Source: Lithospermum erythrorhizon (taxonomy: Eukaryota > Streptophyta > Magnoliopsida > Boraginales > Boraginaceae). From it: a stretch of DNA of 64,000 nt. The stretch is taken from NCBI GenBank assembly GCA_019722365.1, contig JADFUC010000804.1, positions 85,185 to 149,184 on the forward strand, in the 5' to 3' direction. The translations under genes and the position numbers were made by a program. Positions 11,271 to 24,420 of this stretch are shown in pieces (position 1 is the stretch's first letter; every line of letters starts with the position of its first letter). The notes under the pieces are model-generated. The model saw nothing but the letters and a program-made list of their open reading frames with translations, searched no databases and was not told where the DNA came from.

Positions 11271-12268
11271 GATTGATGGATTTCCTTGACTCTTCAAAAC
11301 CTTAATAAATTCTCACAAATCTACAAACAAAATATATTAAAACTTTTGGTAATTGATAGATCCTTAATGTTCATATGGGAGCCAATAATCATGTGCGACC
11401 GCGTTTCTTTTAAAAAATGATTACTTAGACTTTTGACTTTTTAAAACATGTGATGTTACTGCTCCAAAGACTTTCCAGTCATGGCTGCTATAACCACACT
11501 CCAAACAGTAAATTACTTGGTATTAGTATTAGACAACTCAAGCTAAAGTCACACTGACACACTACGATAAAAGAGGATGAAATAATTATTTTACCCCCTA
11601 TTTATTAATTTAGTATTTGAGAAAGTTTCATTTAAAGATAAAATAGTTATTTTAAATAATTTTAATATTGTTTGTGTGGATTTAGTCCAACTCGTATTAG
11701 ACGTGAAATTATTATTTTAGTTCTTATATTTATAAGGCAAAATAGGCATTTCACATATTTTTCACTCTGTAACACTGTTTGGGTATGTTTTTAGCATGAC
11801 TCCTTTTCAGTCTTAACGAGTTTCTTCCACAAACACACCCAACACTTCGACAAAATAGACTTGTCCCGGTTGATGCAATGATAGTTTCATTGCACAATTA
11901 GTTTTAAAATTTTATATTTGTGTAATGATAGTTAAGTCTCGAATTTTACAAAATTTCGAGTAATGTATATACAACAATTATTTAAACGTTTAAACACTTT
12001 TTTTGGGAAGAAAAGTTGTACTTCGAAATAGTATTTTCGACATACTTTATTATTAAGTTGGTAGTTTTGATTGATAAAGTATCTTTCTTATTAAGCACAC
12101 TGTAGTACAGTTAATCGAGAGATTTTGAATGTCGTCGAGATTGTAAAATTTATTGTCTTTAGCAATAAAAATCCAGGTGCTGTCTTTTTAGAAATAGATG
12201 GGTATTATTTGTAAGACCACAGATGCTACTATTGATTTTCAAAAATTTAATAATGACTTAGATCCATA
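11271..12268. other. PP2C upstream region
   Basis: About 1 kb of AT-rich sequence between the PP2C start and the solo LTR. It should hold the PP2C promoter and 5' UTR. A possible 5' UTR intron acceptor (minus strand TTTGTTTGTAG) lies near 11315. I see no clear TATA box or transposon end. Confidence 0.4.
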
Positions 12269-14693
12269 TGTAACTACCACGTATTATAAATTAAATGCGC
12301 CCATAGAGTTGGAGTAAATCGTCAGCACTGTATATCCCAGTCATGTCTGACAGTTGTGCGAAAATCTTGTTTTGAAAACTAGTAGAACTGTGATTTGATA
12401 AAAATGGAAATAGTTAATGAAAACATTCCGTACATAGATTTAACCATAAATGGCATCGTAAGCCAAACCAAAATGCAACTTCATAAAGAAGTTCCAAAAC
12501 GAAGATACTCCACATGAAGCAGTTAATTTTTCAACAAAGGAATCAAATCTGAAATTTTGAGTACATAAAAATGAGCGAGAACAAATAATGGCGGGATCAC
12601 TGCTTCCCGCCTGCTTTCATAAATAAAATCCAGGATACTCTCGACTCATTTTTGGCTTGAAAGGGCCTTGTCGATCGAAGGTGCAGAGGAAGAGGTAAGT
12701 ACCGGCGAACTGATGAAGCTTGAATCACGGATGGTAACACCCGTATCCGAGATAGTATACAGCAAGGAATAAGCGTATCACATTATGTAAATAGCGATAG
12801 GATGAATAATTACATTTATACATATATAATACGAAACATACTAACTACCCGGCATGCCAGCAGGATCAACCGTAAATCAGCAACAAATCGCATTCTGAAG
12901 AATTCAACCGTTAACTTTCATGAGGTCATATTCGCGTCACATGGCAAGCAGTAACGGCAAAATTTCTGACACGTTAATCACATAACCCATGATAAAACAA
13001 CACAAAGTAAATTGATCGTCATATATAACAATTCATCATTTTTAAAATGAAATTCAGGCATGACAAATACATATCCTTTTCCGTGAGGCTATTGAACACC
13101 GCGTCGTCTAAACATCCTCCCGAATCAAGAGCAATTCACAAATCGCATACAGTGTCAAGCGTACAACTTGACCTTTTGTAGATGCAGTAGCATCCATATC
13201 ATGCTGATACAACAAATTGAACAAACCTATCTCCACCGAGCATAGATATACTCCGGATACGTCCATAACACCAAATGTAAACATGAATAAACTTACGACA
13301 TAAACATGCACAAAATTACGCTTAAGCAGCAAATATGCTTTCGAACATAGATTCCTCAATAACCACACATGGCCATCTAATGGAACTTACGAAAACAAGT
13401 GACATTTCTTGATCTTAACTATACACATAGATAAGTTCATATACTGATACACATTTATGGCGTAATTTACCCATTCTGTCAAACATAAATAGGTAACAAG
13501 CAGTGATGCTAAATCCCCACTTATGGCTAGTACCTTTTCTGGCCAATGATCAATAAATCTCCTTTGACATTTCGCGTCGATGCGAGCGAAACATTTAATA
13601 TAATGCTAACCGTAATCATTTGACACTTTTATCTAATTTTAAATACCAGACTTTTTAACCCATTTCAGTTATAAATTGACAACTTACGTAAAATTACTAA
13701 CTATGTTTCAATAACAATTTTGATGACAACCACAAAACCTCACGGACTAAATTCGATAATCGGCCTATATCCTATTCAAATTTCCAACATTTCCAAATAT
13801 TTTCAATCAATCACATTTCAAACATCGATTAATTTAGCCATTCTGATTGACCTCTAATCCCAATCAGGCACCTCACAAATCACTAAGATTAATTCAAACG
13901 ATTTCTTCAACCTTGTAGTTCTTATCCCCAGAAAACTTAATCACGCTTTCAACAGTCCAACTAACTTATTCATTAACTTGCATTTTAGCGAAATCGACCG
14001 ATCACAGAAAGTCAATTCAACTATAACAACACTTTCTGAATATCGATCATTATCAATTCTATGCTATAATTTAAGCCTGAACAATAATTCTATTCAATAA
14101 TATGTCCAAAAATCCAAAATCGACCCAAAGTTCCAAAAGTCAGCAGCCTAAAACATCCAAGAAATTTCATATCAAACACAATATTTAGGCCAATAATAAC
14201 TAATTTACAACCCAAGAATCAATTGGAACAATAAAATTCAAAATCTAAAAAAGTCAACAAAAGTCAAAGTTTGGAGATTTCACAAAATACTCAAAAATAT
14301 CGCACCTTTTTTACCTTGAAACGACGGGGATGATGAGGAGAAACTCTCCCGAAAATTTTAGGTCCAAAGCTTGAGGGTGGGGAGAGAATTGAAGAAAAAT
14401 AAAAAAAGTAGAGACTTCTGCTGGTGGAAGCAGCGAGGAAAGGAAGAGAAGAAAGAAATGGTTTTAGGCTTGTTGGGCTATTAGATAGGTTAGTAGTGGA
14501 GTTTGGGCCCAAAAAGCCCAGCAGTGAAAATCCGAGCGCTGGTCGATCGTCATCTCGTTTTTAAGCTTTATTTTAGACAACTAACTTGAAACATTCACGA
14601 ACATAAAATGTTTAGTAGGTTTCCAATTCCGCGATAAATTAAAATCTCATATTTTGAATTTATTTTGTGCTTGAAATCGCTACGGTTTTTACA
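12269..14693 (-). mobile_element. Solo gypsy LTR (copy B)
   Basis: About 2.4 kb of the same LTR family as 22010-24420 and 28607-31049, in minus orientation. The minus strand starts TGTAAAAACC at 14693 and ends GTTACA near 12269. Landmarks include a 'gagttggagtaaat' block at about 12307, 'aaatccccacttatggctagtac' at about 13511 and the shared 'attcgataatcggcctatat' block near 13750. No gag or pol lies on either side, so it is probably a solo LTR left by recombination. Flanking bases do not give a convincing target duplication. Confidence 0.65.
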
Positions 14694-15449
14694 TATAGTA
14701 AATACTGCATTCCAGCTTTAAAGTATATTAAATTGCTAATACTCGAGTCTCGTTCATGTGTGTCATTTATTGCCTAATGTATGCTTTCAATCTACTACGC
14801 AAGTGATGAAGAGTTCGAACATGAGAGATAATGTTAAGCCCTTGAAGTTGCGATAGTAAAAAGCAGAGAGCACTGAAAATACTGCAGGCGAAGCCCCTAC
14901 GATCGAGATGTGATCTTTTTTATTAGTACCTAATGTAGCCTCAGTGGTATGCTTGATAACCGTATGTAGAAGAACATAAATAATAATTTGACAATAAAAG
15001 CAATAAAAAATTCAATATATAATACAAATATTATTTTTAAATCACATGATACGACTTATCAGTTGATGTTTCAAAATTTAATATTGGCTCGTTAGTTAAA
15101 TAATTACATTTATTGTTCAACTAAAGTATACTAGATTCCTAATATCCGGGTCTTAGTCATGTGTGAGTCCTAAAATCCTAGTTGAATTGCAATTAAGAAA
15201 ATTATTATATTTTGTATAAAATAAGATTGGGAGTGGTTTTATTCAATATAATGAAAATTAAAGACCAGCTTAAAGCTGAATTATAAATGAATCTAAATCT
15301 TAAAAGAAAATGTTTAGTTGTTTGTCTTGATTCAAGAAAATATTTAAATTGGATTGTATTAGCAGAACACCTGCATTTCATTTTTATATATAAAACATAT
15401 TTAATAGAAATAATACTCTGATAGATATATAAATAATAAATATTATTAA
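14694..15449. repeat. Spacer with a diverged direct repeat
   Basis: Two related ~45 bp stretches lie about 400 bp apart (about 14715-14762 and 15120-15168). Both share the pattern 'aaagtata.ta.att.ctaata' followed by 'tcatgtgtg'. No coding potential is seen. This could be a small tandem duplication or repeat ends of an old element. Confidence 0.35.
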
Positions 15450-15943
15450 TATAAAGACAGAATAAATATGATTACTAAAATATATTATTAATTATTATTA
15501 TTATTAATTATGATAGTAATTATTATCATTAATTATTATAATATAATAATAATAATATTAAGTAATTATTATTATTATAATTATTAATATAATTTTTATT
15601 ATAATTTTTATAATTATTATTATTAGTATTTTACATTATTATTTTTATTATTATTTTGTTTATTATTATTATTATTATTATATTTTATTCTTTGTTATTA
15701 TTATTATTATTTCATTTATTTTTATTATCATTTTTATTTTAATAATATTTAAGCAATATTATTTTATTTTTATTTTTATTTGATTATTACTATTTTAGTT
15801 TTACTTATTCTCTTCATTTCTATTATTATTATTTTTATTATTATAATAAATTATTATTATTATTCTTATTATTATTATTATTATATTATTTTTATTTTTT
15901 ATTTTTATTATTCTTATTATTAATATATTACTATTATTATTAT

Positions 15944-16041
<98 letters not shown>

Positions 16042-16270
16042 TGGAGGATAAAGTGAGATAAAGAATAATTTTAAATTTATCACATCGATTTTTTTCAAGG
16101 AGGAAAAAGTAGAGAATTTTAACTTAAAATTTTGGTAAGTTTGATAGAAGTACTTCATAAATTAAATCTTAAGAATAATTCATTAACCATAAATAAACTT
16201 AATAAACTAAGTACCGAATTAATTAATTTAAGTGTTTAATGAGTTTAACAAACACCCCCTTAGTGTCTAA
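15450..16270. repeat. AT-rich tract with trinucleotide microsatellite
   Basis: Nearly pure A+T sequence built of ATT/AAT and related words. It holds (ATT)n blocks followed by an uninterrupted (AAT)n run at about 15944-16039. The ATT-then-AAT order makes an inverted repeat that could fold back. The right border (AACAAACACCCCCTTAG near 16248) looks like a MITE end, but no matching left end was found. Confidence 0.7.
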
Positions 16271-16386
16271 TGTGTCAATTTTGAGAGATCATATATATTT
16301 ATCTTACCTAATAATTTTGATAATTTAAATTCAAAGAAATTAAGTATAAATTGATGATATTGTCCGAATATTTTTGTTCCCAAAGA

Positions 16387-18968
16387 TGAAATAACCGTTA
16401 AGCACCAATATTATATTTGATAGTATATAAAGTTTTCTGGGGTGGAGTATTTAAGGTGATTAAAAATTTCGAGATTGAGTAGTGGAAAATTCGACAAATC
16501 GGTCGGTTGGTAGTATATTTAGGTTTGTAAGTGGAACCGGAGATAGTATAAAATTTTGAATAATATAAATATGCTCAGAGGCAAATATGAGATGATAGTA
16601 ATATATGCCACAGGGGAATAACACGTTTAAATCGGTTTTCGTTGCTGAGATTTAGAAATACGGAAGGTGTAGAATTAAGCCAGAGCGGAACTTAAATTCT
16701 TCCCGCTAAATATCACTTCTCATAAATCAATTCCCTCTTTGGCTGAAAATTTCCTCTCCCCATGAATTTTTTCTTGAATTTCTCTAAATCGATTGTAAGC
16801 TTAAACTCGAGGACAATAAGTGGTGTATTTTTCTTCTCCTGGAAATCATCCTCATCATATCTAGGTAAGAAAGATCCAAATCTGTTGAGATATTTCTTGA
16901 GTTTTGAAGAGTTGACTTTTATGGATTTTGTTGTCATGATTTGGGACTTGAGAGTAGTACGTATGGATAAATGCAGGGAGCATATTACATGATTGGGGAG
17001 TTATAATGATGATTTTGGAGGTTGAAATGTGTAGAAATTGATAGGTTGACTTTTGTTGATTTGAGGTGAGTTTTTTAAAGGTTGAAATGTTATAGAAGTA
17101 TCCACTAAACTTGAAATATAGCAGGAGTGGTTTGTAATTATCATGATTTGGGGGTTGAAGTGTATTGATTGGATCGGTTGATTTTTCTAAGTTTTCTTTA
17201 AATTATACGATGATGTTGTGGAACCTTAATATAGTTATTTAGAATATAATTTGGATGTTTTAAAGGTGGATTGGTGGAGATATTGTTGGAGTTAAGGTTA
17301 TTCCAGAGTTGAGTAGTAATTGGGCTTTTGAACTAAATGTTGATTATAATGGAGTTAATTAGTGGGCGATTGATTATTAAATTGATTGAAGGTGACCTAG
17401 CGTGTTATTGTTGGGATAATAAAAGCGATGGCCAGAATATTGGGAGTTATGAAGTCGGTAGGTCAGATAACAGTTAAGTTAGATTTTAGAGTATACTAAT
17501 TTTGGGGATAAGATGATTACTAAAAGGTTAAATTGAGTTGTGATCGTGGTACAATACTTTCAAAGGGATTTAAATAGATGTTAGAGAGGTTATTCTACGG
17601 AATGTGTTACTTGATATTACTTCTTTGAATAGGAATTGAGCTTTAGACCCTGCCCTTGAGGCACTTTAGAGATTAGCATTCATACTTTTGGAGATTCGAG
17701 GTAGTACAAATCTCACGATAGGAACACTTTCATATATATTATATTATATATTTGCATGTATTTGTCTTGAGACTATTTTGACATATGTATTGTGTGATTA
17801 TAATTGATAATATATGAACATTATGAGTATAATTCATATTATAGAAATAGTAGAATTTTGAATTGATATTATAGAATAGTATGATTACCAAATTATATTA
17901 AATTATGATTCATATTGTAGAGATTGTCGTATACGCGTGTCTTTGTAATGTACTTGTGTTGTGTGGCAAACGTATGCGAGATATGTTTTGATTACTTTTG
18001 TAATGTTTATTAGCGGGCCGTGGTGACCAATGGGAGTTTGGTGTGTAGTGCATATTGTGGGTAGCCAGTGGATTGGAGGTTTGGTGTGATATAAGTGAGG
18101 GTGTAGCCTCGGTGGGAGGATGAGTGGATACATAAATGCGATTGTTGGAGGTGGATTCCTCGTAATGTATGTATTATTTGAAATTGAATTATAAATATGT
18201 GTATTATTTGGAGGAGTGAATTCCTCGTGTGTTATTTGGAGGTGAATTCTTCATTATATTTTACTATTTGTGGAAGTAGATTTCTCGTTTGGTAACTGAT
18301 TATCTTGTGTGTTGCGGCCGATTTCCACATAAATGAATATGCATTATTTATGATTATAGCTTCAATGTGCTTAATAGTATTATGTGTAACATCGTATAAG
18401 AGGATTCTATATGTATTGAGTTGTGAGGAATGTTATTAATTGTATTAGCTTTGGTTAATGTATATGCATTATGTTATATATATAAGTATGAATATGTATG
18501 ATAGGATCAATCTTATTGGTATTTGTATTCACTTTCGACTTAATAAACTCACAATCTATAAGTAGGCGTTTTATGCCCTAGGTTTCTAAGGGGTTGAAGT
18601 TTGTCGAAGGCTGCATTGATAAATTTAGTTGAAGATTTAGGTGACGGCTTGATTGGCAAGATCCTCGACAATCATTTTCCTCTTGTTATATTTTCTAGCA
18701 TTCAAACTTGTATATTGAGAGGTAAATTGTAATATGTTGTATTGTGAAATTATGTGTATTATGCCATTAGTATTTTTGAGGTTGATGTAAGTTTAGTTGG
18801 TGATACGTTAGCATGTGATGTATTGTTAGTTCACCACGATGGACAAAAGTGTGTGTGTATCAAATGAACTCTTTTTTATGTTGTAAAATCCGTGATCGGT
18901 ATTTCTGGTATCTGATTGTTGATGACATAACCTCAGGCGGCCGACGCTTTTGAAATTTGATCGTTACA
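16387..18968 (+). mobile_element. Solo gypsy LTR (copy E), plus orientation
   Basis: About 2.6 kb. It starts TGAAATAACCG and shares 'ggtggagtattta' and the following text with the LTR at 59255. It contains the family's pyrimidine-rich leader ending in a 'gagtttt-gaagagttgactttta' block (about 16895-16920) and ends TCGTTACA at 18968. No internal gypsy coding sequence follows, so it is a solo or end-truncated LTR. The five bases on each side (aaaga/aaatg) are similar but not identical. Confidence 0.6.
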
Positions 18969-19692
18969 AAATGTGTTATGATTCTTGCTCCAAGCAGAGA
19001 CCAGGCGTTCGAGTTATTTTCTCATCCAAGACACAGAGTTTTAGAAATAATGATGCAAGAAGTACATGACCGTTATAAATATAAACTGAAAACAATGGAA
19101 ATAGTTAGAGATAATAAGAGATACGGAGGAGAATATCTTTATTGCTTTTGTAGTTGAGTTGAATATTAATAGTGCATGAAAATTGACTCAGTGTTTCGTT
19201 GTGTGAGACCAAATGTTGGTAGCTTGTGGTTCTAGCAACATGAAGTAGGCAAGACTCAATCTTGAAGATATCTTGCATTTTATATTGGAGATCTTAATCG
19301 ATATGCGGTATTTATTTCAAGCTTTTAAAAGGAAAACAATCGAGACAACATTGAGAAGATTCACATGCTTTGTTTACAAATGAACGATTATGGAGTTTTA
19401 ATTGCATGTATATGGTATGGAAAATATTGTTGATTGGTGCACTTTTCATACGTGGAGGATTGTGTTCATTGTGCCTACACCTTATAAGTGTCTCATGCAG
19501 ACCGAGATGATTGTCACTTTAGTATTATATTTTCTGCATTGTAATAGTGAGGAAAAAGACTTGAGAGAAAATAGTGTGTAGTAGGTTGAATGTGCAGACT
19601 ATTTGTAAAAAGCTCACTTTTGGGTGTACAACTTTTGTTAACAATTTATTACAACAATCTTACTCTTTATAATTTACCTTTGTAGAAGTCAT
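18969..19692. other. TE-like spacer, unclassified
   Basis: AT-rich sequence with no long coding frame. A stretch at about 19060-19190 (TTATAAATATA, then AATATCTTTATTGC, then GAGTTGAATATTAATA) resembles one at about 31635-31740, suggesting pieces of one old LTR. Nothing else is recognisable. Confidence 0.3.
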
Positions 19693-20449
19693 TGTTGCAA
19701 AAGTACCTTTAATCTGGTTTACTACTATTTATTGTTGAATGCAGGAGATCGGAACTTGAATCAGGAGTCACTATCCGAGTCGATGTGATACGTGGGAGTT
19801 GGCAAGGGAGATCGGGACTTCCATTCGATCCGGCGGAAGCAGGCGACCTCATGAAGAGTTCGGGACTTGGGTCTGGAAGCTTCGCCCAGGGATTAGGACA
19901 ATTCGCTGACTTGGCAAGGTCACACCGAAGTCCACGACTTACGTGTTTTAGGCGGTTTTGAGGCCTATAAATGCCCCTCACAGTTTTGAGTCATTAACCT
20001 AAAATCGGTGTATGGGGCTATTAGATAGAGAGTGAGAGTTCTTGAATAGTTTTAAGTCTTGTTATTATATTTCCTCTAAATAGTGTGAAAATTTGGGTTG
20101 TATTAAATGCATTTTCTCTATTCTTACGAGAAAGGAGTTGTTGAATTATACAAGTCACATTGGTAGAATAGTGTATCTGGTAATTATTAGGAATAATTAT
20201 GATCGATAATTCTATTTAATGCAGGTGTAATGATCTATACGAGGAGCTAGTTTTAGCTCGAGTACATAATTTGTTCATAAATTTATGGTGAAATGCATTT
20301 TGTACAGATTACATAGTGGATGAATCTATTAACACAATGTTAGGAGGATACTTGAGATTAAAATATCATCTCTTTCTATTTGTAGTACTATACTTAATTC
20401 GCTTGTCTTAGAAGCTGTCTATTATATCAAATTTGCTTCGTCGTTATAC
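19693..20449 (+). mobile_element. Lone Copia LTR, same family as 44239-46890
   Basis: Starts TGTTGCAAAAG, then AATCTGGTTTACT, and carries 'cgggactt' motifs, a TATA-like CTATAAATGCCCC near 19964 and 'gagctagttttagctcgag' at about 20251. It ends near TTCGTCGTTATA. All of these recur in order in the LTRs at 44239 and 46259. No internal coding region is recognisable on either side, and I found no target duplication. Confidence 0.6.
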
Positions 20450-22009
20450 TTGATCACGTCTGCGAGAGTAGGTGTGGCGTGAAGAAAGAAGTATCTTGAA
20501 GTCGAAGTGCGGACTTATTCACCAAGATAGAGTCGAATAGGGCGAAGAGAATGGAGAGCATTCGTATAAGTGCTTATTTATATATCTCAAGATCTAGTAC
20601 AATGCTAGATTGGTGCACATTTAATATATTTCGGTTTTCATGTGGTTGTGTTATTTAAGCATGTGCATTTTCGTTCTTTATTAGTCTATGTGTTTGTGTT
20701 ATTACAAGAGTTGTTCAAAAGTGGATTAACAATTGGTAATCCCACTTTATTATGATATAACTTTTCAAATATAATCTGATAGTGTCTATTTTATAAACTT
20801 ACAAGATAAAGTAAAAAATGACCCGATAATTAGCTCCTCATTTCTCGCTAGGTGATAAACATCCACCAAAGGGATAATGACATATCCCTACTTCTTTGTT
20901 TGATAGTAAACATAAATAAGCGAATAAAAAGATTCCCATGCGCTCACTCTGGATGTGTCGCCGAAACGTGTCTCGTTAAAACTTTACTAGGAAATAAAAA
21001 TTCAGTGAAGGAAAAAACGTTCATTATTCTTAACATACACATATAATGTTCATTAAAACCTTAAAAGGAAACACATTGGACAAAACTTTGGTTATGGCAA
21101 AAAAGTACAAGGCGTATTAACTCCCGTAACTGACGCGTCATGGCGTGTTCCTAAACATCCAATTTGACTTAGTGAAAATATTTGCTAGAGTATTACATGA
21201 ACAAATTTTTTGAACATCAATTTCACCATTCTTTTGAAGATCATGTGAGAAAATTTTTGGTGAAATATGTTTTGTTCTATCTCCCTCGATATATTCTTCC
21301 TTTAAGCTTTATCTGATGTAGAAGAATTATGTCTTGTCTAGTCATAAGAACCAATTTTCATATTATAAATGTATGAAATAGCCATAGATGTGTTAGATCA
21401 TATTTCTCAACCAAACGTATTCACAACTTTCTTAGATTTGTTGATATATATATATAGAGTATATTAGGTCGGATAACGATTGCATATAAATTGAATATGT
21501 TCTCTTTTTGGAGACGATATAAATATTAATTTGTACATCTAACTTCAATCCAATGCCTTCTTGTTGGTAGATTAGTAGTAAATAATATATAGGTTATATG
21601 AGTATGAATTTGCTCTTATATATGGTACTTCAGGACCAAATAATCTTTTTTTATTTGTTCTTGGCATTAGTGGGTATTTTTTCATGCGATATTATATTTG
21701 TTGGAGTCATAGTAATGACTTATCCATATAGAATGCCATGAAGACTTTCACATAAGTTTGTTGTCATATATTATATATCATATATCAAGGTTAAATTTGA
21801 AGCCAAAGGCAAGACTTTGTTTGTCGAGGGTATGCGTCTAGAATTCGTTCTTGAGGATTCTGACTTTTGAGCTTAGTTCCAATAATGTTTAAGTTATAAG
21901 CATAACTTATCATTATCACAAACTATTTTCCAGATATTTACATTTAAATACAAAATTTACATGTAAATACAAAGAGACATGTAAAAGATCGCTCTTGTAA
22001 CCTGCATTT
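20450..22009. other. Degenerate TE-like DNA, unclassified
   Basis: No coding frame of note. Two 'cattaaaacctt..aaggaaa'-like phrases (about 20975 and 21050), typical of some plant LTR elements, suggest an old LTR remnant. The rest is AT-rich and unrecognised. Confidence 0.3.
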
Positions 22010-24420
22010 ATGTGACCACGAGGTTATGCATACCGAGGTTGGAGTAAGTAAATCAACCCGGTATATAGTCACCAATTGATGGTTGACACGAAAACACACA
22101 TTTAAAGCAATTAGAACACGACGATTTGATAAAAATAAAATGGTTAGAAGAAAGCGAAAACATTGACATACAAAAACTTAACCATCATTATTTACAACAA
22201 TAAACCAAAACATAAGATACACTTGTGACGAGTCACAAAATATGCCTGAAATATCTTACAATCTCGACTTCCAAAACCAAAAGTAAGCTATTTTACATCA
22301 AAGAATGAAAAAAAGGGCGCGAGGATCTGGCCACCCGTCTCTCGCTTTCTATTCAAAGTCACGAACACTTTTCATGAGCTTCAGCTGGCAAAATGGCTGT
22401 CGACTGGAGGTAGGAAAGGTAGCTTCGGCGACTTAATTGAAGCGGATCGCGGATGGTAACACCGCATCCGATGGAAATTATACGGTAAGGGATAAATACA
22501 TATATATATATATGAGAGTTTCTTAGCAATGAGATGAGTAAATCTGATTTATACAAATATAATCTGAAAATGCTAACTATTGAACATCATAGCGAGAATA
22601 CCAATGAAATAAATCTCTTTGCTTGTAGGAAACTGCGACTTCGTAACACCGCAGACCATATTTCCGTCACATAACCAAAAGCAATCTCACTGACGCTGAT
22701 AACATCACAATCACAAATAAATGATTTGCAAAAATTGCAAAACCACCGCTGACATAATATAACAATTCATCGCTTTTCATGTTCCTTACGCTGACATATG
22801 TATATAACAATTCATCGCTTTCAGCAGACTACTTGCCAGACACCCAATAAATCTAAACATCCTCAGAATCACACAATTCTGGAAATCTGCGCGCCTGATA
22901 TCGAGCAGCCACAACCAACAGCGATAGTCTCAGTAGCATCCATTATCGCTGTCTGACAAATTGAACAAAACCTATGCACAAAGGCATATATACAGAGATA
23001 AACATACTCGGAAATTACGTTTAAACATAAATATACTCAAGCAATGGAATACCTCGATAACCACACCATAATGCATCCAAATGCGACTACCCAGAAACAA
23101 ATGACATTTCGTAGTCTACCGGCTATACACACGGATAAGTTTATAACACGGAATGCAACATCGCGGCCAATTTAAATACCTACGCTCAAACATAAATAAG
23201 ATATCAAACATTGATAAATCCCTTGCTTCGTACGGCTGGGTCAGCTTGATCAATCGATCCTGCTTTATTTGTTCCCGTCGAGTACGAGCAGAACTGGCAT
23301 TACAAAAAATAAAATCACAACTCATAACCATTTGACCGCTTTATCTAATTTAAATGCCGGGCTTTTAAACTTCATTTCCGTTATAAATTACAACTTACGT
23401 AAAAAGATTACGGTTATGTTTTAATAACAATCTCGATGATAAACACCATTTCGGACTAAATTACGATAATCGGCCTATATGCTTATTGACCTGACATTTC
23501 CAAATAATTTCAAAGAATTCCAATTTCAACCTTTTCCCGATCAATTTAACTATAACTTTCTCGGCCTAATCTAAGTTCGTTTACTACCCCGAAATCCTCT
23601 GATTAATTCCGCTATTTGTTCCCCAGCTTATGAATCATATACGTATCCCCAGAAACAATCATGATAATGATCAAGTAACTTATTTACATTAACACTTTGT
23701 TTAGCAGTCAACTTCGTCACACAGAAAGTCAGTTATTTAAGCGGCACTCTACCCCAAATATCGATCGTTGCTCCCGATCAAGTATAATACAAATTTAGGC
23801 CTGAAGCAGTAATTATATTCAATAATTTATCCAAAATCAAGTCAGCAAAAGTTCAAAAGTCAATTGCTTACAAACATCCAAAATTTCCCGTAAACATTAT
23901 TTCAATTCCAAGAACAACTAATCTACAACTCAAGAATCAATTGGAGGTAAAATTCAAAATATCAAAGTCAATAAAGTCAAAGTTTGGAGATTTACTTAAA
24001 ATCTCAAAATATCGCATCTTTTTTGCAGCCGAAGCAGCAGGGGGATGATGAGGGGGGAGAAACTATAGAAATTTTTGGCCTCAAAGCTTGAGGAATTGAG
24101 GGACAAAATTGAGAAGAAAGATCAAAGCCTTCTGAGGGTGTGTCTCTAGAATTTGTTCTAGGTGAGGAAGAAGAAAAAATGGGTTGGGTTTGAGTTTTGG
24201 GCTTAAAATAGTGTCTCTTAAGTGGTTTGGTAATTTGGAGTTTGGGCTTTTCCGGGCACTGTTCATTTCCGTCTATAGATTTAGCAATCCGACCTTTAAC
24301 TTCCAGACATAGCATTTCACGAACACAAAATATATTTAGTGGGTCCCAATTTCTGAGAAAATAAATTAAATATCTCATATTTTGGTTTATTAATTAGCAG
24401 TGAATTCACAGGTTTTTACA
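22010..24420 (-). mobile_element. 3' LTR of the 22-31 kb gypsy element (copy C)
   Basis: Right end GGTTTTTACA at 24420 is the reverse complement of LTR start TGTAAAAACC and is followed by the reversed PPT (TTCTACCCGCC). It contains a short (AT)n run at about 22500. Confidence 0.7.

Noticed and set aside
12264..14698. CATAT as target duplication of solo LTR B
   Set aside because: It would require the LTR to lose its TG/CA ends; the apparent match overlaps the termini.
15943..16158. Open frame ending in a long poly-Leu run
   Set aside because: It is a translation of the (AAT)n microsatellite.
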